Source: Nocardioides sp. zg-1228
GTDB lineage: Bacteria; Actinomycetota; Actinomycetes; Propionibacteriales; Nocardioidaceae
DNA length: 64,000 nucleotides
Reading direction: 5' to 3'
Assembly (NCBI RefSeq): GCF_017086465.1
Contig: NZ_CP070961.1
Location: 3,162,001-3,226,000, forward strand
How positions within the stretch are numbered: position 1 is the first letter of the stretch; every line of letters begins with the position of its first letter. The position numbers and the translations under genes are program-made. This document shows positions 37,562 to 46,253 of this stretch, one piece after another. The notes below the pieces were generated by a model. That model did not search any database, was not told where the DNA came from, and saw only the letters and a list, made by a program, of their open reading frames with translations.

Positions 37562-37590
37562 GGAGCAGCTGCGGCGATCGACGCCGTGCC

Positions 37591-38604
37591 TCAGTCGTCG
37601 ATGCGGAGGACGACTCGTCCCACCGGCTGGCCGGACATGAGGTGGCGCATCGCTCGGGCCGCCTGGTCCAGGGGGAAGGTCCGGTCCACCACCACCCGCA
37701 GCTGGCCCGCCTCCAGGTAGCCCGCGAGCGTGCCCATCAGCGCCCTCTTGTCGGGTGCTGCGAAGGACCCGCCGCGCAACTGGGGGGACACCGCCGAGCG
37801 TGCCACCAGTCCGAGCACGCGCGGGATGCTGCCGAGCCAGCGGTGCCCGGTCGCGCCGAACGCGTCGTGCGCTATCAGGACGTAGCTGCCTCGCGGGTCG
37901 AGTGCGCGGCGGATCTCCCGGAAGGAGTGGTTTCCGGGCACGTCGAAGACGAGGTCCCACCGCTCGCCGCTACGCGTGAAGTCCTCGGACGTGTAGTCGA
38001 TGACCCGGTCCGCGCCGAGGGAGCCCACGAGGGCGAGCTTGCTCGTGTGGTCGACCCCGGTGACGTGGGCGCCGTACACCTTAGCGAGCTGCACGGCCAT
38101 CGCGCCGACGCCGCCCGCGGCGCCGTTGACCAGGACTCTCGACCCGGCCGGCACCCGACGTCGGGGCAGGTTGCTCAGCGCGATGAGGCCGGCGGTCGGC
38201 ACGGCGGCCGCCTCCTCGAAGCTGACGCTGGACGGCTTGAGCGCCACCCCCTCCTCAGGGGCGGTGGCGTACTCGGCGAACGCCCCGCCGTTGCGCCACT
38301 GGACACCGCGAACGGTCTCTCCGAAGACCTCGTCGCCCGGCTCGAACCGGGTCACCGCGCTGCCCACGGCCTCCACCACCCCGGCGACGTCGGTCCCCGG
38401 CACCTGCTCGCGAGGCGTCCTGATCCCGGAGCCCATGAGGCGGAGCACCGCGGGTCGGCCGGCCACGACGTGCCACACGTCCGGGTGCACCGACGCCGCC
38501 CGGACCCTGACCAACACCTCGTCCGGGGCCGGCTCCGGCACCGGCACCTCGCCCAGGGTGAGGTCGTCGACAGATCCGTAGCCGCTCTGGACGATCGCTC
38601 TCAT
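37591..38604 (-). CDS. NAD(P)-dependent alcohol dehydrogenase/quinone oxidoreductase
   Basis: 337-residue zinc-independent member of the medium-chain dehydrogenase family. The N-terminal GroES-like domain includes VRVRAASVHPDVWHV and PGTDVAGVVEAVGSAVTRF; the Rossmann domain has NGAAGGVGAMAVQLAK for NADPH. The cysteines needed for structural zinc are absent, as in quinone oxidoreductases. Substrate unknown. ATG six bases after TACGTT (38616-38611). Convergent with msrA. Confidence 0.9.
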   Translation of the reverse strand: MRAIVQSGYGSVDDLTLGEVPVPEPAPDEVLVRVRAASVHPDVWHVVAGRPAVLRLMGSGIRTPREQVPGTDVAGVVEAVGSAVTRFEPGDEVFGETVRGVQWRNGGAFAEYATAPEEGVALKPSSVSFEEAAAVPTAGLIALSNLPRRRVPAGSRVLVNGAAGGVGAMAVQLAKVYGAHVTGVDHTSKLALVGSLGADRVIDYTSEDFTRSGERWDLVFDVPGNHSFREIRRALDPRGSYVLIAHDAFGATGHRWLGSIPRVLGLVARSAVSPQLRGGSFAAPDKRALMGTLAGYLEAGQLRVVVDRTFPLDQAARAMRHLMSGQPVGRVVLRIDD

Positions 38605-38797
38605 GCCCGGAACGTACTGGAGCGGCCTCACCCCGGAACGACGAATGCCGAGGGCTGTCGGTCCCGACGAAGCGCAGGGACGCGCGGCTGCGACGCGCAG
38701 GTCGCCCCACGACGACTCCGGGAGTCGTGCGGACGACCTAGCGTCGGCGGGGTCGGCTCGTGAGACCGGCAACGACGACGAAAGCGCAGGACCGTCC

Positions 38798-39532
38798 ATG
38801 GAGCAGCACGGTCGACCCGACCCGACGAGCAGCGCCGAGGGCCGCCGCCTGCGCCTGCTCGCGCTCGAGGCGTTCGCGCGGGAGGGGCGGGCCCCGACGC
38901 TTGCCGAGCTCGCCCGCAGCACCGCTGCGCCGCCCGGCCAGGTGCGAGAGCTGCTCGGCGACCTCGCGGACGCCCACCTGCTGGTCCTGGACGGGGCCGG
39001 CGACTCCATCCGGATGGCGCACCCGTTCGCCGCCTCCCCGATGGGGTTCGTCGTCACCCCCCTCGGCGAGGGGGACGACCGACGGTGGTGGGGCGGATGT
39101 GCGTGGGACTCCTTCGGGATCAGTGCCGCCCTCGGCCTCGACGTACGCGTCGACACGACCTGCCCGCACTGCTCCGCCTCCCTGTCCGTCCCGGCCGGCC
39201 CGGCCACCCCTCCCCCGGAGCACCTCGTGGTCCGCTTCCCGCGACCGGCGCCCGAGTGGTGGGACGACGTCGTCGCGACGTGCTCGGCGATCCGGATGTT
39301 CTGCTCGCGGGACCACGCCGACCGGTGGACGGCGGCCCACGCACCGGGCCGCGGACGGGTCGTGTCCGCCGTCACGGTGTGGGACCTCGCCCGCGACTGG
39401 TACGCCGACCGGCTCGACCCCGACTTCCGGCGCCCCACACGCGAGCACCAGCAGGCCCTGCTGGACGAGCGGGGGCTCGACGGGGACTTCTGGCGGCTCC
39501 CGCCCGGCCCCCGTCGGGAGGACGACGCCTGA
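38798..39532 (+). CDS. MerB-like organomercurial lyase family protein
   Basis: 244 residues. An N-terminal winged-helix domain (about 20-80; APTLAELARSTAAPPGQVRELL) is followed by an alkylmercury-lyase-like domain. The catalytic set of E. coli MerB (Cys96, Asp99, Cys159) appears conserved as Cys101 and Asp104 in GGCAWDSFGI and Cys169 in RMFCSRDHADRW. A CPHC pair (122-125) is extra. MerB breaks carbon-mercury bonds. No merA, merR or mercury transporter is nearby, so the real role may differ (see findings). ATG with AGGA upstream. Confidence 0.8.
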   Translation: MEQHGRPDPTSSAEGRRLRLLALEAFAREGRAPTLAELARSTAAPPGQVRELLGDLADAHLLVLDGAGDSIRMAHPFAASPMGFVVTPLGEGDDRRWWGGCAWDSFGISAALGLDVRVDTTCPHCSASLSVPAGPATPPPEHLVVRFPRPAPEWWDDVVATCSAIRMFCSRDHADRWTAAHAPGRGRVVSAVTVWDLARDWYADRLDPDFRRPTREHQQALLDERGLDGDFWRLPPGPRREDDA

Positions 39533-39539
39533 CAAGTGG

Positions 39540-39956
39540 CTACGACGCGGCACCCTCCCGCGCCCGGGCCGTCTTCTCCTCGGTCGGCCGCCCCCGGGGC
39601 GACGGCTGGCGCAGGGCGACGACGAGCAGGGACACCATCACTACGGCGTTGAGGGCGTGCAGCCCGAAGAAGAGGCCGCCGCCGGCGTCGGCTCCCGCCG
39701 ACTTGCCCAGGTGGACGAGCACCGGCTGCAGGAACATCAGGGCGAACGCGCCGGCGGTGCACGACACCGCGCGCCGGGGCGCCCGGGCCACCAGCCCCGC
39801 CACCGTCGTCACCAGCGCGAGCACCAGGACGCCGTAGGCGAACCCCCGGTGGGGCGCGAACGAGCCGGTGCCGATCCCGCGCCCGGCAAGGAAGATCTGG
39901 ACGGCCACCGACCCGAGGAGGGCGGCGGACAGGATCCGGTAGGTCGCGCGCATCAT
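39540..39956 (-). CDS. Small four-helix membrane protein, uncharacterised
   Basis: 138 residues with four hydrophobic segments and a charged C-terminal tail. Conserved-looking features are VAVQIFLAGRGIG and HRGFAYGVLVLAL, with FLQPVLVHLGK between helices. It resembles small uncharacterised DUF6220-type membrane proteins, but I hold that loosely. Start is ATGATG with AAGGAG 4 nt before the first ATG. It ends 7 bp from the convergent MerB-like gene. Confidence 0.72.
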   Translation of the reverse strand: MMRATYRILSAALLGSVAVQIFLAGRGIGTGSFAPHRGFAYGVLVLALVTTVAGLVARAPRRAVSCTAGAFALMFLQPVLVHLGKSAGADAGGGLFFGLHALNAVVMVSLLVVALRQPSPRGRPTEEKTARAREGAAS

Positions 39957-40080
39957 CGTGCTCCTTCGTCATCGTGGGTGTGGAGGTGCTGGTCATCCAT
40001 CACGGCACCGTAGGGAGGGCGCACCGACCCGGACCATCCACTGGGGAGGACGGACGTGACGCCGTGGATCGACTCCGCCG

Positions 40081-41145
40081 TCACGCCCAGCGCGGACTCA
40101 CCGGGGCCGTGACGCGGAGCGCGAGGTCGCGCACCGGTGACCACCGCGGCGACAGCTGGAGCGCCAGCAGCCGCCTGGACCGGCGCACGAGCCGCTCGCC
40201 GACGGGCCGCTGCACCCGGTCGTAGCGCACGAGCGCCGGGACCACGTCGTCCTCGTCGAGGAGCCTGGCCAGGGTCAGGGCGTCGAGGACGGCCTGGCAC
40301 GCGCCCTGGCCCAGGCTGGGCGCCATCGCGTGCGCGGCGTCGCCGACCAGGACGAGCCGGCCGCGCGAGTAGGCCGGCAGGGGCGGCAGGTCGTGGAGCG
40401 GGTGCCGCAGCAGGGCGGGCGGGTCGGTCCGGGCGACGGCGTCCCTGATCTCTGCCGGCCACCCGGCGAGCCGGTCCTGCAGGTCGCGGAAGGAGGACAC
40501 GGGCGCGCTGTCGGCGACGGGCACGTACCAGTTGGTCCGGCCGGTCCCGGCCGGCGTGACGCCGGCGAACATCCCGCGCCCCCAGATCTCGCCCCAGTGC
40601 CCGACGGTGCCGTCGCAGGACCCCCGCCACACCTCGGCTCCCAGGCTCCGCGGGCGCACGACACCCGCCACGTGACCACGTACGACGCTGTTGATGCCGT
40701 CGGCCCCGATCACCACGTCGTGGCCGGTGATCCGGTCGGGTCCGCCGAACGCCGTCCCGAGGGCGAGGTCGACACCTGCGGCCCGGGCGCGGGACACGAG
40801 CTCGGCCATCAGCGCCGGCCGCGTCACCAGGCGCACGGGCGCGCCGGCCCTCTTCTCGATGCGCCCGAGCGGCAGGTGGCCCATGACCCGCCCGTCCACC
40901 GAGCGGATGGTGGCGGCCCGGTAGGGGTGGGCCTCGCCGAGTCCGGGCGTGACGTGCACGTCCTCGAGGCCACGCCAGGCCGCCGGCCAGAGGCCCAGCG
41001 CGGCCCCGCGGGAGTCCACGGTGTCGCGCACGTCCTCCAGGCGCACGTGCCAGCCGCGGGCGGCCAGGGCGACGGCCGCCGTCAGGCCGCCGACGCCCGC
41101 CCCGACGACGAGCGCGGAGCGCGAGGGAGTGGGTGCAGGGCTCAT
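40081..41145 (-). CDS. FAD-dependent monooxygenase (PHBH fold)
   Basis: 354-residue flavoprotein. Dinucleotide-binding motif VVGAGVGGLTAAVAL at the N terminus, GADGINSVVRGH (the DG motif) in the middle and LVGDAAHAMAPSLGQGACQ (the GD motif) near residue 265. This is the p-hydroxybenzoate-hydroxylase-type group that hydroxylates small aromatic or polyketide-like substrates using NAD(P)H and O2. Substrate unknown. ATG six bases after TAGCGT (41157-41152). Divergent from the multicopper oxidase, 169 bp away. The 124 bases after it, up to the four-helix protein, show no clear feature. Confidence 0.9.
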   Translation of the reverse strand: MSPAPTPSRSALVVGAGVGGLTAAVALAARGWHVRLEDVRDTVDSRGAALGLWPAAWRGLEDVHVTPGLGEAHPYRAATIRSVDGRVMGHLPLGRIEKRAGAPVRLVTRPALMAELVSRARAAGVDLALGTAFGGPDRITGHDVVIGADGINSVVRGHVAGVVRPRSLGAEVWRGSCDGTVGHWGEIWGRGMFAGVTPAGTGRTNWYVPVADSAPVSSFRDLQDRLAGWPAEIRDAVARTDPPALLRHPLHDLPPLPAYSRGRLVLVGDAAHAMAPSLGQGACQAVLDALTLARLLDEDDVVPALVRYDRVQRPVGERLVRRSRRLLALQLSPRWSPVRDLALRVTAPVSPRWA

Positions 41146-41314
41146 GGGGCGACGCTACGGAGCGGGAGCGGGCGGCGGAGTCCCCGCAGAGCGTGACCAC
41201 GGACGCCGGGACGCGACGCGTACGGGACCCGCGGTTGGACAGTCGCCCGGGAGCGAGGCAGGTGTCGCCCCTGCCCGCATGGCCGCGGGCGCGGTCGTCC
41301 CTAGCCTCGAGGAG

Positions 41315-42865
41315 ATGTCGCGTCCACACCGCCCCAGCCCGTCCCGTCCCCCTCGCCTCCCCGGCCGGCGGCCGGTCCGCCTGACCCGCCGGCGGCTGCT
41401 CGAGGCCGGGCTCGCGGGGTTCGCGGTGACGACCCTCGCCAGCGCGTGCGGCGGACCGGACGTCTGGGAGCCGCCCGTCGAGTTTGACACCCCGCTCCCG
41501 ATCCCACCCCTGGCCGACTCCCGGCTGGAGGACGGGACGCGCGTCTTCTCGCTGACGATCCAGCAGGGCACCCACGAGTTCCGCCCGGGCGTGCGGACCC
41601 CGACGTGGGGCTTCAACGGCAGCTACCTCGGGCCGACGCTCCGGGCGGCCGTCGGCGAGGACGTGCGGGTGGACGTGGTGAACGAGCTCGACGTCGAGAC
41701 GACCGTCCACTGGCACGGCATGCACCTGCCGGCGGAGATGGACGGGGGCCCGCACCAGCCGATCGCCGCCGGCGGCGGGACGTGGAGCCCGTCCTGGCAG
41801 GTCCGGCAGGCCCCCGCCACCCTGTGGTACCACCCGCACCCCCACGGGGAGACCGAGGAGCACGTCTACCGCGGTCTCGCCGGGCTGTTCGTCCTCGACG
41901 ACGCGGGCGCTGAGGGCCCCGCGCTGCCCAGCACGTACGGGGTCGACGACGTCCCGATCATCGTGCAGGACAAGTTGATCGATGTCGACGGACGCCTCGT
42001 CTTCGACGACGGGGGCAACGAGATCGGCCTGCTCGGCAACCTCATGCTCGCCAACGGCGTCGCGGGCGCCACCTTCACCGTCTCCGCCGCCCGGACCCGG
42101 CTGCGGCTGCTCAACGGGTCGACCGCCCGCACCTACGACATCGGCATGTCGGACCGGCGCACCGTGCAGCTGGTCGCCTCCGACGGCGGCCTGCTCGAGG
42201 CGCCCGTCGCGGTGGAGACCGTCCGGCTCTCGCCGGGCGAGCGGGCCGAGCTGGTGGTCACCTTCGAGGCCGGGGAGACCGTGCACCTGCGCACGTTCGG
42301 GGCCGAGCTCGGCGACGTCGCCGCCCCCCAGGCGTTCGGGGCCGAGGACGAGGCCGACCTCGTGGAGTTCCGGGTGGCCGCCCGGCCCGACGCCGGGGTC
42401 TTCGTCCCCGGCACCCTGGCCGCGATCGAACGGCTGGAGGAGTCGAGTGCCGACGTCCGGCGCACGTTCGAGCTCGAGGGTCGTGACATCAACGGCCGTC
42501 AGATGGAGATGGATCGCGTCGACGTGACCGCCCACCTCGGCGCCGTCGAGGTCTGGAGCGTGCACAGCCGCAACCTGTTCCCCCACAACTTCCACGTGCA
42601 CGATGTGCAGTTCCAGGTGCTCGCGATCGACGGCTCACCGCCGCCACCGGAGCTGGCCGGGCTCAAGGACACCGTCTACCTCGAGCCGCTGCGCACCTAC
42701 GACCTGATCATGCGCTTCGACGACTACGCCGACCCCACCCGCCCCTACATGTTCCACTGCCACCTGCTCCTGCACGAGGACGACGGCATGATGGGCCAGT
42801 TCGTCGTGGTGGAGCCGGGCGACGACGACCCGGTCGAGCTCGGAGGCGCCGACCACGACCACTGA
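41315..42865 (+). CDS. Tat-exported multicopper oxidase
   Basis: 516-residue three-cupredoxin-domain oxidase (CueO/bilirubin oxidase-like). The signal has RLTRRRLLEAGLAGF (twin-arginine) and a lipobox-like LASAC (Cys45), so it may be a Tat-exported lipoprotein. All four copper motifs are present: HWHGMH (132-137), WYHPHPHGE (171 onward), HNFHVHD, and HCHLLLHEDDGMMGQF with the type-1 copper Cys. It oxidises cuprous ion, phenols or metals with reduction of O2 to water. ATG 7 nt after TAGCCT (41302-41307). The aspartate/histidine-rich C terminus (GADHDH) might bind metal. Confidence 0.94.
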   Translation: MSRPHRPSPSRPPRLPGRRPVRLTRRRLLEAGLAGFAVTTLASACGGPDVWEPPVEFDTPLPIPPLADSRLEDGTRVFSLTIQQGTHEFRPGVRTPTWGFNGSYLGPTLRAAVGEDVRVDVVNELDVETTVHWHGMHLPAEMDGGPHQPIAAGGGTWSPSWQVRQAPATLWYHPHPHGETEEHVYRGLAGLFVLDDAGAEGPALPSTYGVDDVPIIVQDKLIDVDGRLVFDDGGNEIGLLGNLMLANGVAGATFTVSAARTRLRLLNGSTARTYDIGMSDRRTVQLVASDGGLLEAPVAVETVRLSPGERAELVVTFEAGETVHLRTFGAELGDVAAPQAFGAEDEADLVEFRVAARPDAGVFVPGTLAAIERLEESSADVRRTFELEGRDINGRQMEMDRVDVTAHLGAVEVWSVHSRNLFPHNFHVHDVQFQVLAIDGSPPPPELAGLKDTVYLEPLRTYDLIMRFDDYADPTRPYMFHCHLLLHEDDGMMGQFVVVEPGDDDPVELGGADHDH

Positions 42866-42926
42866 GCCCGGCGCCCGCGCGCGCGGGGGGCGGGGATCAA
42901 GCGCCGGGTCAGGGGTACGGCGACAC

Positions 42927-43301
42927 GTGACCCACACCCAGCACGACTTCCTGGCGACGATCGGCGCAGACACCCCCGAGGCGACGGACGGACGCTCGAC
43001 GCTCACGGTGGAGGCGGACGAGCGGCACCTCAACGCGGCCGGCACGGTCCACGGCGGCATGCTCGCCACCCTGGTCGACGCGACGATGGGCGCCGCGATC
43101 CGGAGCGCCGTCGACGGCGAGACCCCCGCCACCAGTCAGCTCACCCTCACCTACCTGCGCCCCGGCAGGCCCGGGCCCCTCGAAGTCACCGCCCGGGTGC
43201 GCAAGCGCGGAGACAGCCTCACCGTCTGCGAGGCCGACGTCGAGCAGGAGGGGAGGACGCTGGTGCACGCGCTCGCCACCTTCGCGCTCCTGGCCGACTG
43301 A
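42927..43301 (+). CDS. Hotdog-fold thioesterase (PaaI family)
   Basis: 124 residues. The family core is HLNAAGTVHGGMLATLVDATMGAAI, with the catalytic acid in LVDATMG, followed by TSQLTLTYLRPGRPG. Hydrolyses an acyl-CoA thioester; phenylacetyl-CoA-type and general acyl substrates are both possible. GTG start. The 61 bases from the multicopper oxidase contain no hairpin. Confidence 0.9.
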   Translation: MTHTQHDFLATIGADTPEATDGRSTLTVEADERHLNAAGTVHGGMLATLVDATMGAAIRSAVDGETPATSQLTLTYLRPGRPGPLEVTARVRKRGDSLTVCEADVEQEGRTLVHALATFALLAD

Positions 43302-43378
43302 CGCCTGTCGATCTCGGCCCTGCTCGTCCGTCAGAGTGGTGACCGGCCGCACGGGGCGGCCGCAGGAGGAGGATCGAC

Positions 43379-43720
43379 ATGACGAAGTACGCCATCTACT
43401 TCCAGCAGCACTGGGTGGGCGACCACCCTGCCGAGTGGTTCCAGGGCCGGGTGGCGCCGAGCAAGGCGGTCATCGAGGAGATGAAGGACGCCGGGGTCCT
43501 GGTCTTCGCCGGCGGCCTCGAGGAGGACATGGCCGAGGCGTTCACTGCCGACGCCACCAGCGGCACCATCACCATCACCGACGGGCCCTACACCGAGAGC
43601 ACGGAATACCTCGGGGGGATCACCATCGTCGACGTGCCCGACATCGATGCGGCCAAGCTGTGGGCCGGCAAGATCGCCGAGGGGTGCGGCTGGCCCCAGG
43701 AGGTCCGCGTCGTCACGTAG
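43379..43720 (+). CDS. YCII/DGPF-domain protein
   Basis: 113-residue dimeric alpha-beta barrel protein of the YciI group, with DGPYTESTEYLGGITIVDVPD matching the DGPF motif region. Such proteins often accompany ECF sigma factors, but none is here. No enzymatic activity can be assigned. ATG preceded by AGGAGGAGG. It ends six bases from the convergent secreted-protein gene. Confidence 0.85.
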   Translation: MTKYAIYFQQHWVGDHPAEWFQGRVAPSKAVIEEMKDAGVLVFAGGLEEDMAEAFTADATSGTITITDGPYTESTEYLGGITIVDVPDIDAAKLWAGKIAEGCGWPQEVRVVT

Positions 43721-43726
43721 CGCCGG

Positions 43727-44272
43727 CTACCGAGCGACCCAGTCGGTGAAGCTGCGCGGCTCGCCGAGCCAGTCCGTGCCGGCGTTCGAGCCGTCGGGGC
43801 GCGTCCCTGCCACGTGCACGGCGACGCGGACCTGATCCGGCGAGCCGAGCGCCGCGCGGGCGACCCGCATCCGCACCTGCTCGCGGTCGTAGTCGATGCG
43901 CAGCCGGTAGCTGCCCTCGACCGGCTCGCCCCACTTCTTGGCGGCGAAGCCGTCGACCGACAGCAGCTGGTAGTCGGTGCCGTCGAAGTAGCCGCTGGCG
44001 AAGACGTACTCGGGCCTCGGGTCGGCGGGGTCGGTGTCGAGGAAGACCGATCCCGAGGAGCCGCTGCGCCAGGTCTTGCGCAGGTTGGCGTGGGTGGTCG
44101 TCACGACGATGTTGCGCGCCTTGTGCTCGACCCGCACCGCGCGGAGGTCGACGCCGTGGCCGAGGTCGGCGGGGTCGGTGACGTCGATCACCGCGGCGCC
44201 GGCCGGGGCGAGCGGGCTGAGGGCGAGGGCGGCGACCGCCAGGGCCGCGGTGCTCAGGAGGGTCGTACGCAT
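43727..44272 (-). CDS. Secreted protein of unknown function
   Basis: 181 residues. A signal peptide ends near residue 27 (AGA). The mature domain of about 150 residues is beta-rich with repeated charged turns and no cysteines. I do not recognise the family. Similar small secreted proteins with a DxDPADPRPEYVF-type segment occur singly in Nocardioides-like genomes (impression, not checked). ATG start; only weak ribosome binding sequence. Confidence 0.7.
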   Translation of the reverse strand: MRTTLLSTAALAVAALALSPLAPAGAAVIDVTDPADLGHGVDLRAVRVEHKARNIVVTTTHANLRKTWRSGSSGSVFLDTDPADPRPEYVFASGYFDGTDYQLLSVDGFAAKKWGEPVEGSYRLRIDYDREQVRMRVARAALGSPDQVRVAVHVAGTRPDGSNAGTDWLGEPRSFTDWVAR

Positions 44273-44353
44273 GGGGTGTCCGTTCTCATGTCAGGTGCCC
44301 GGGCGGGACGAGAGGGAGACGCACGGTCCGGCCCCGAGGTTGCCCCCGGGAGG

Positions 44354-44983
44354 TCAGGCGGTCTGGACCGGCGCCGCGGAGGGGCGACGCATGAACCAGT
44401 TCTCGACCCCGATGACCGAGGCCGAACCCACCACCTCGAAGCCGCAGCCCTCGTAGAAGGGCACGTTGGCGGCCTTGTCGGTCTCCAGGTAGCCCGGCAG
44501 CCCCGAGGAGTCGAGCTCCGCGCAGACGGCCGCCATGAGGCGGGTGCCGAGCCCGCGTCCCTGCAGGTCCGGATGCACGGCGACGGGACCGACGTGCACG
44601 TGCGGCTCGCGCAGGTCGTGCCGGGACCACTCCCCGAGCCAGCCCGCCACCCGACGTCCGGCCCGGGGTCCCAGCCTCGCCAGGACCGGCAGCAGCCGGA
44701 GCCGTTGTCGCGCCGTGGGCCGGCAGCGACCGGCCGGGACCATCCCGGCGACCCCCACGACCCGGCCGCGGGACCTCAGCGCCAGAACGTCCAGCGCGTC
44801 CATCACACCGATGGCGCCGCCGACGAGCCTGCGGTGCGCGACGAGGCGCACGTCCGGGTCGTCGCCGTAGGCGGCCACGTGCAGCGGGTTGTCGACCATC
44901 GCTCGGGCGACGAGGTCGACGGCCGCGCTCCGCTCGGCCCGCGCGAGGCGTCCGACCGCTGGTGAGGCGGGGGATGGTTTCAC
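44354..44983 (-). CDS. GNAT-family N-acetyltransferase
   Basis: 209 residues. The acetyl-CoA-binding motif A is VAVHPDLQGRGLGTRLMAAV and motif B is FYEGCGFEVVG. The N-terminal half is Arg/Ala-rich and less conserved, as in GNATs that modify small molecules. The GTG at 44983 follows TACGGT (44996-44991) by 7 nt, giving a leaderless start; the longer upstream frame is not used. Divergent from the sensor kinase operon. Confidence 0.86.
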   Translation of the reverse strand: MKPSPASPAVGRLARAERSAAVDLVARAMVDNPLHVAAYGDDPDVRLVAHRRLVGGAIGVMDALDVLALRSRGRVVGVAGMVPAGRCRPTARQRLRLLPVLARLGPRAGRRVAGWLGEWSRHDLREPHVHVGPVAVHPDLQGRGLGTRLMAAVCAELDSSGLPGYLETDKAANVPFYEGCGFEVVGSASVIGVENWFMRRPSAAPVQTA

Positions 44984-45111
44984 GTCCCCCACCGTAGGAA
45001 CGCCGAGGACGGGCGCCCATCGACGGGAGGCGACACCCGTCCGCTCGTGTCCATCGAGAGAGTCGCCTGCGAGCGACGCCGCGCGACGCGATGTCGTCCT
45101 AGCATCGAGCA

Positions 45112-45129
45112 ATGGACGGTGCGAGGTGA
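45112..45129 (+). CDS. Leaderless five-residue upstream ORF before the sensor kinase
   Basis: ATG-GAC-GGT-GCG-AGG-TGA encodes Met-Asp-Gly-Ala-Arg. Its ATG lies six bases after TAGCAT (45100-45105), exactly where leaderless genes in this window start. Its stop overlaps the GTG of the kinase gene (GTGA at 45126-45129). The kinase itself has only a weak upstream ribosome binding site. Seen in the sequence; translation and a coupling role are inference. Confidence 0.45.
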   Translation: MDGAR

Positions 45130-46253
45130 ACGCCCGCAAGGTCGACGTGCTGCTCGCCGTCGGGGTGATCGTCATCCTGGCCACGATCGTCACCTCGGGG
45201 CAGGGCGGCAGATTCACGGGACCGATCAACCCGTTGGCCTACGTGTGGACGGTGGGCCTCGGGCTGCTCATGCTGATCCGGCGGGCCCACCCGCTGCTCG
45301 TGCTGGTGCTGACGACGATCGGCTACTTCAGCTATCACGCGGCCGGATTCCCCGCCATGGGCGTCGCCGTGCCGGTCGCGGCCGCCCTCTTCTCCGCGGC
45401 CGAGATGGGGCACACGCGGGCCGCGGTGGCGACCGGCGCCGTGACCCTGCTCGGGTCCACTGGCTACCGGGTCGCCTCGAACCAGAACCTGGCCTACGTC
45501 CTCGCCTACGAGCTCGCGTCCCACGTCGCGCTCATGGCCGCGGTGATCGCCCTCGGCCACAGCCTGCGCACCACCCGCCAGCTGCGCCTGAGGCGCGACC
45601 AGGTGACCCGACTGCTGGCGCGTCAGCGCCACCTCGACGCGGAGGTGACGAAGCGCGACGACCGCCTCACGCTGGCCCGCGACCTGCACGACTCGATCGG
45701 TCACTCGCTGACGGTCGCGTCGATCTACGCGGGGCTGGCCCTCGAGCGCGACGTGGGACCCGAGCGCAGGGACCAGAGCCTCACGATGGTCAGGACGGCG
45801 GTCTCGGAGGCCCTGTCGCACCTGCGACGGACGGTCCGGGTGCTGCGCGAGCAGGACGCCAGCCTGGCCGGGCCGGGCCTGGAGGACATCCGTCACCTCG
45901 CCGAGGCACCGCGCGCCGCCGGCTACGACGTACGCGTCGACGTGCCGGACGTCGCCGTGCCGGTGCCCGTCGGCGCGGCGATCTACCGCCTCGCCCAGGA
46001 GGGGATCACCAATGCGCTCAAGCACTCCTCCGGCCGCCGCATCGAGGTCCGCGTCTCCTGCGCGGGCTCGCACACGGTGGACGTGAGCATCTGCGACGAC
46101 GGCGCCGGCCACCGGACCGCGCCGGTCGAGCTGGGACACGGGCTGAGCGGCATGCGCGAGCGGGTCGCGGACCTGGGCGGCGTCCTGACCGTCGACACCG
46201 CGAGCAGCGGCTGGCGCGTCCACGCCACGATCCCCTGGGAGGCGGCGACGTGA
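45126..46253 (+). CDS. NarL-type sensor histidine kinase
   Basis: 375 residues. About five to six membrane segments occupy residues 5-145, then a short coiled region and the HisKA_3 dimerisation domain with phospho-accepting His188 in LARDLHDSIGHSL. The ATPase domain has QEGITNALKHS (N box), CDDGAG and GHGLSGMRERV. No extracytoplasmic sensor domain, so it probably senses within the membrane. GTG start overlaps a tiny upstream ORF; its stop overlaps the response regulator start (GTGA). Confidence 0.92.
   Translation: MNARKVDVLLAVGVIVILATIVTSGQGGRFTGPINPLAYVWTVGLGLLMLIRRAHPLLVLVLTTIGYFSYHAAGFPAMGVAVPVAAALFSAAEMGHTRAAVATGAVTLLGSTGYRVASNQNLAYVLAYELASHVALMAAVIALGHSLRTTRQLRLRRDQVTRLLARQRHLDAEVTKRDDRLTLARDLHDSIGHSLTVASIYAGLALERDVGPERRDQSLTMVRTAVSEALSHLRRTVRVLREQDASLAGPGLEDIRHLAEAPRAAGYDVRVDVPDVAVPVPVGAAIYRLAQEGITNALKHSSGRRIEVRVSCAGSHTVDVSICDDGAGHRTAPVELGHGLSGMRERVADLGGVLTVDTASSGWRVHATIPWEAAT

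Noticed and set aside
37591..42601. Very long minus-strand frames covering 37591-39996 and 39953-42601
   Set aside because: Only their ends (37591-38604 for the oxidoreductase) carry real protein features; the rest is antisense to the MerB-like and multicopper oxidase genes.
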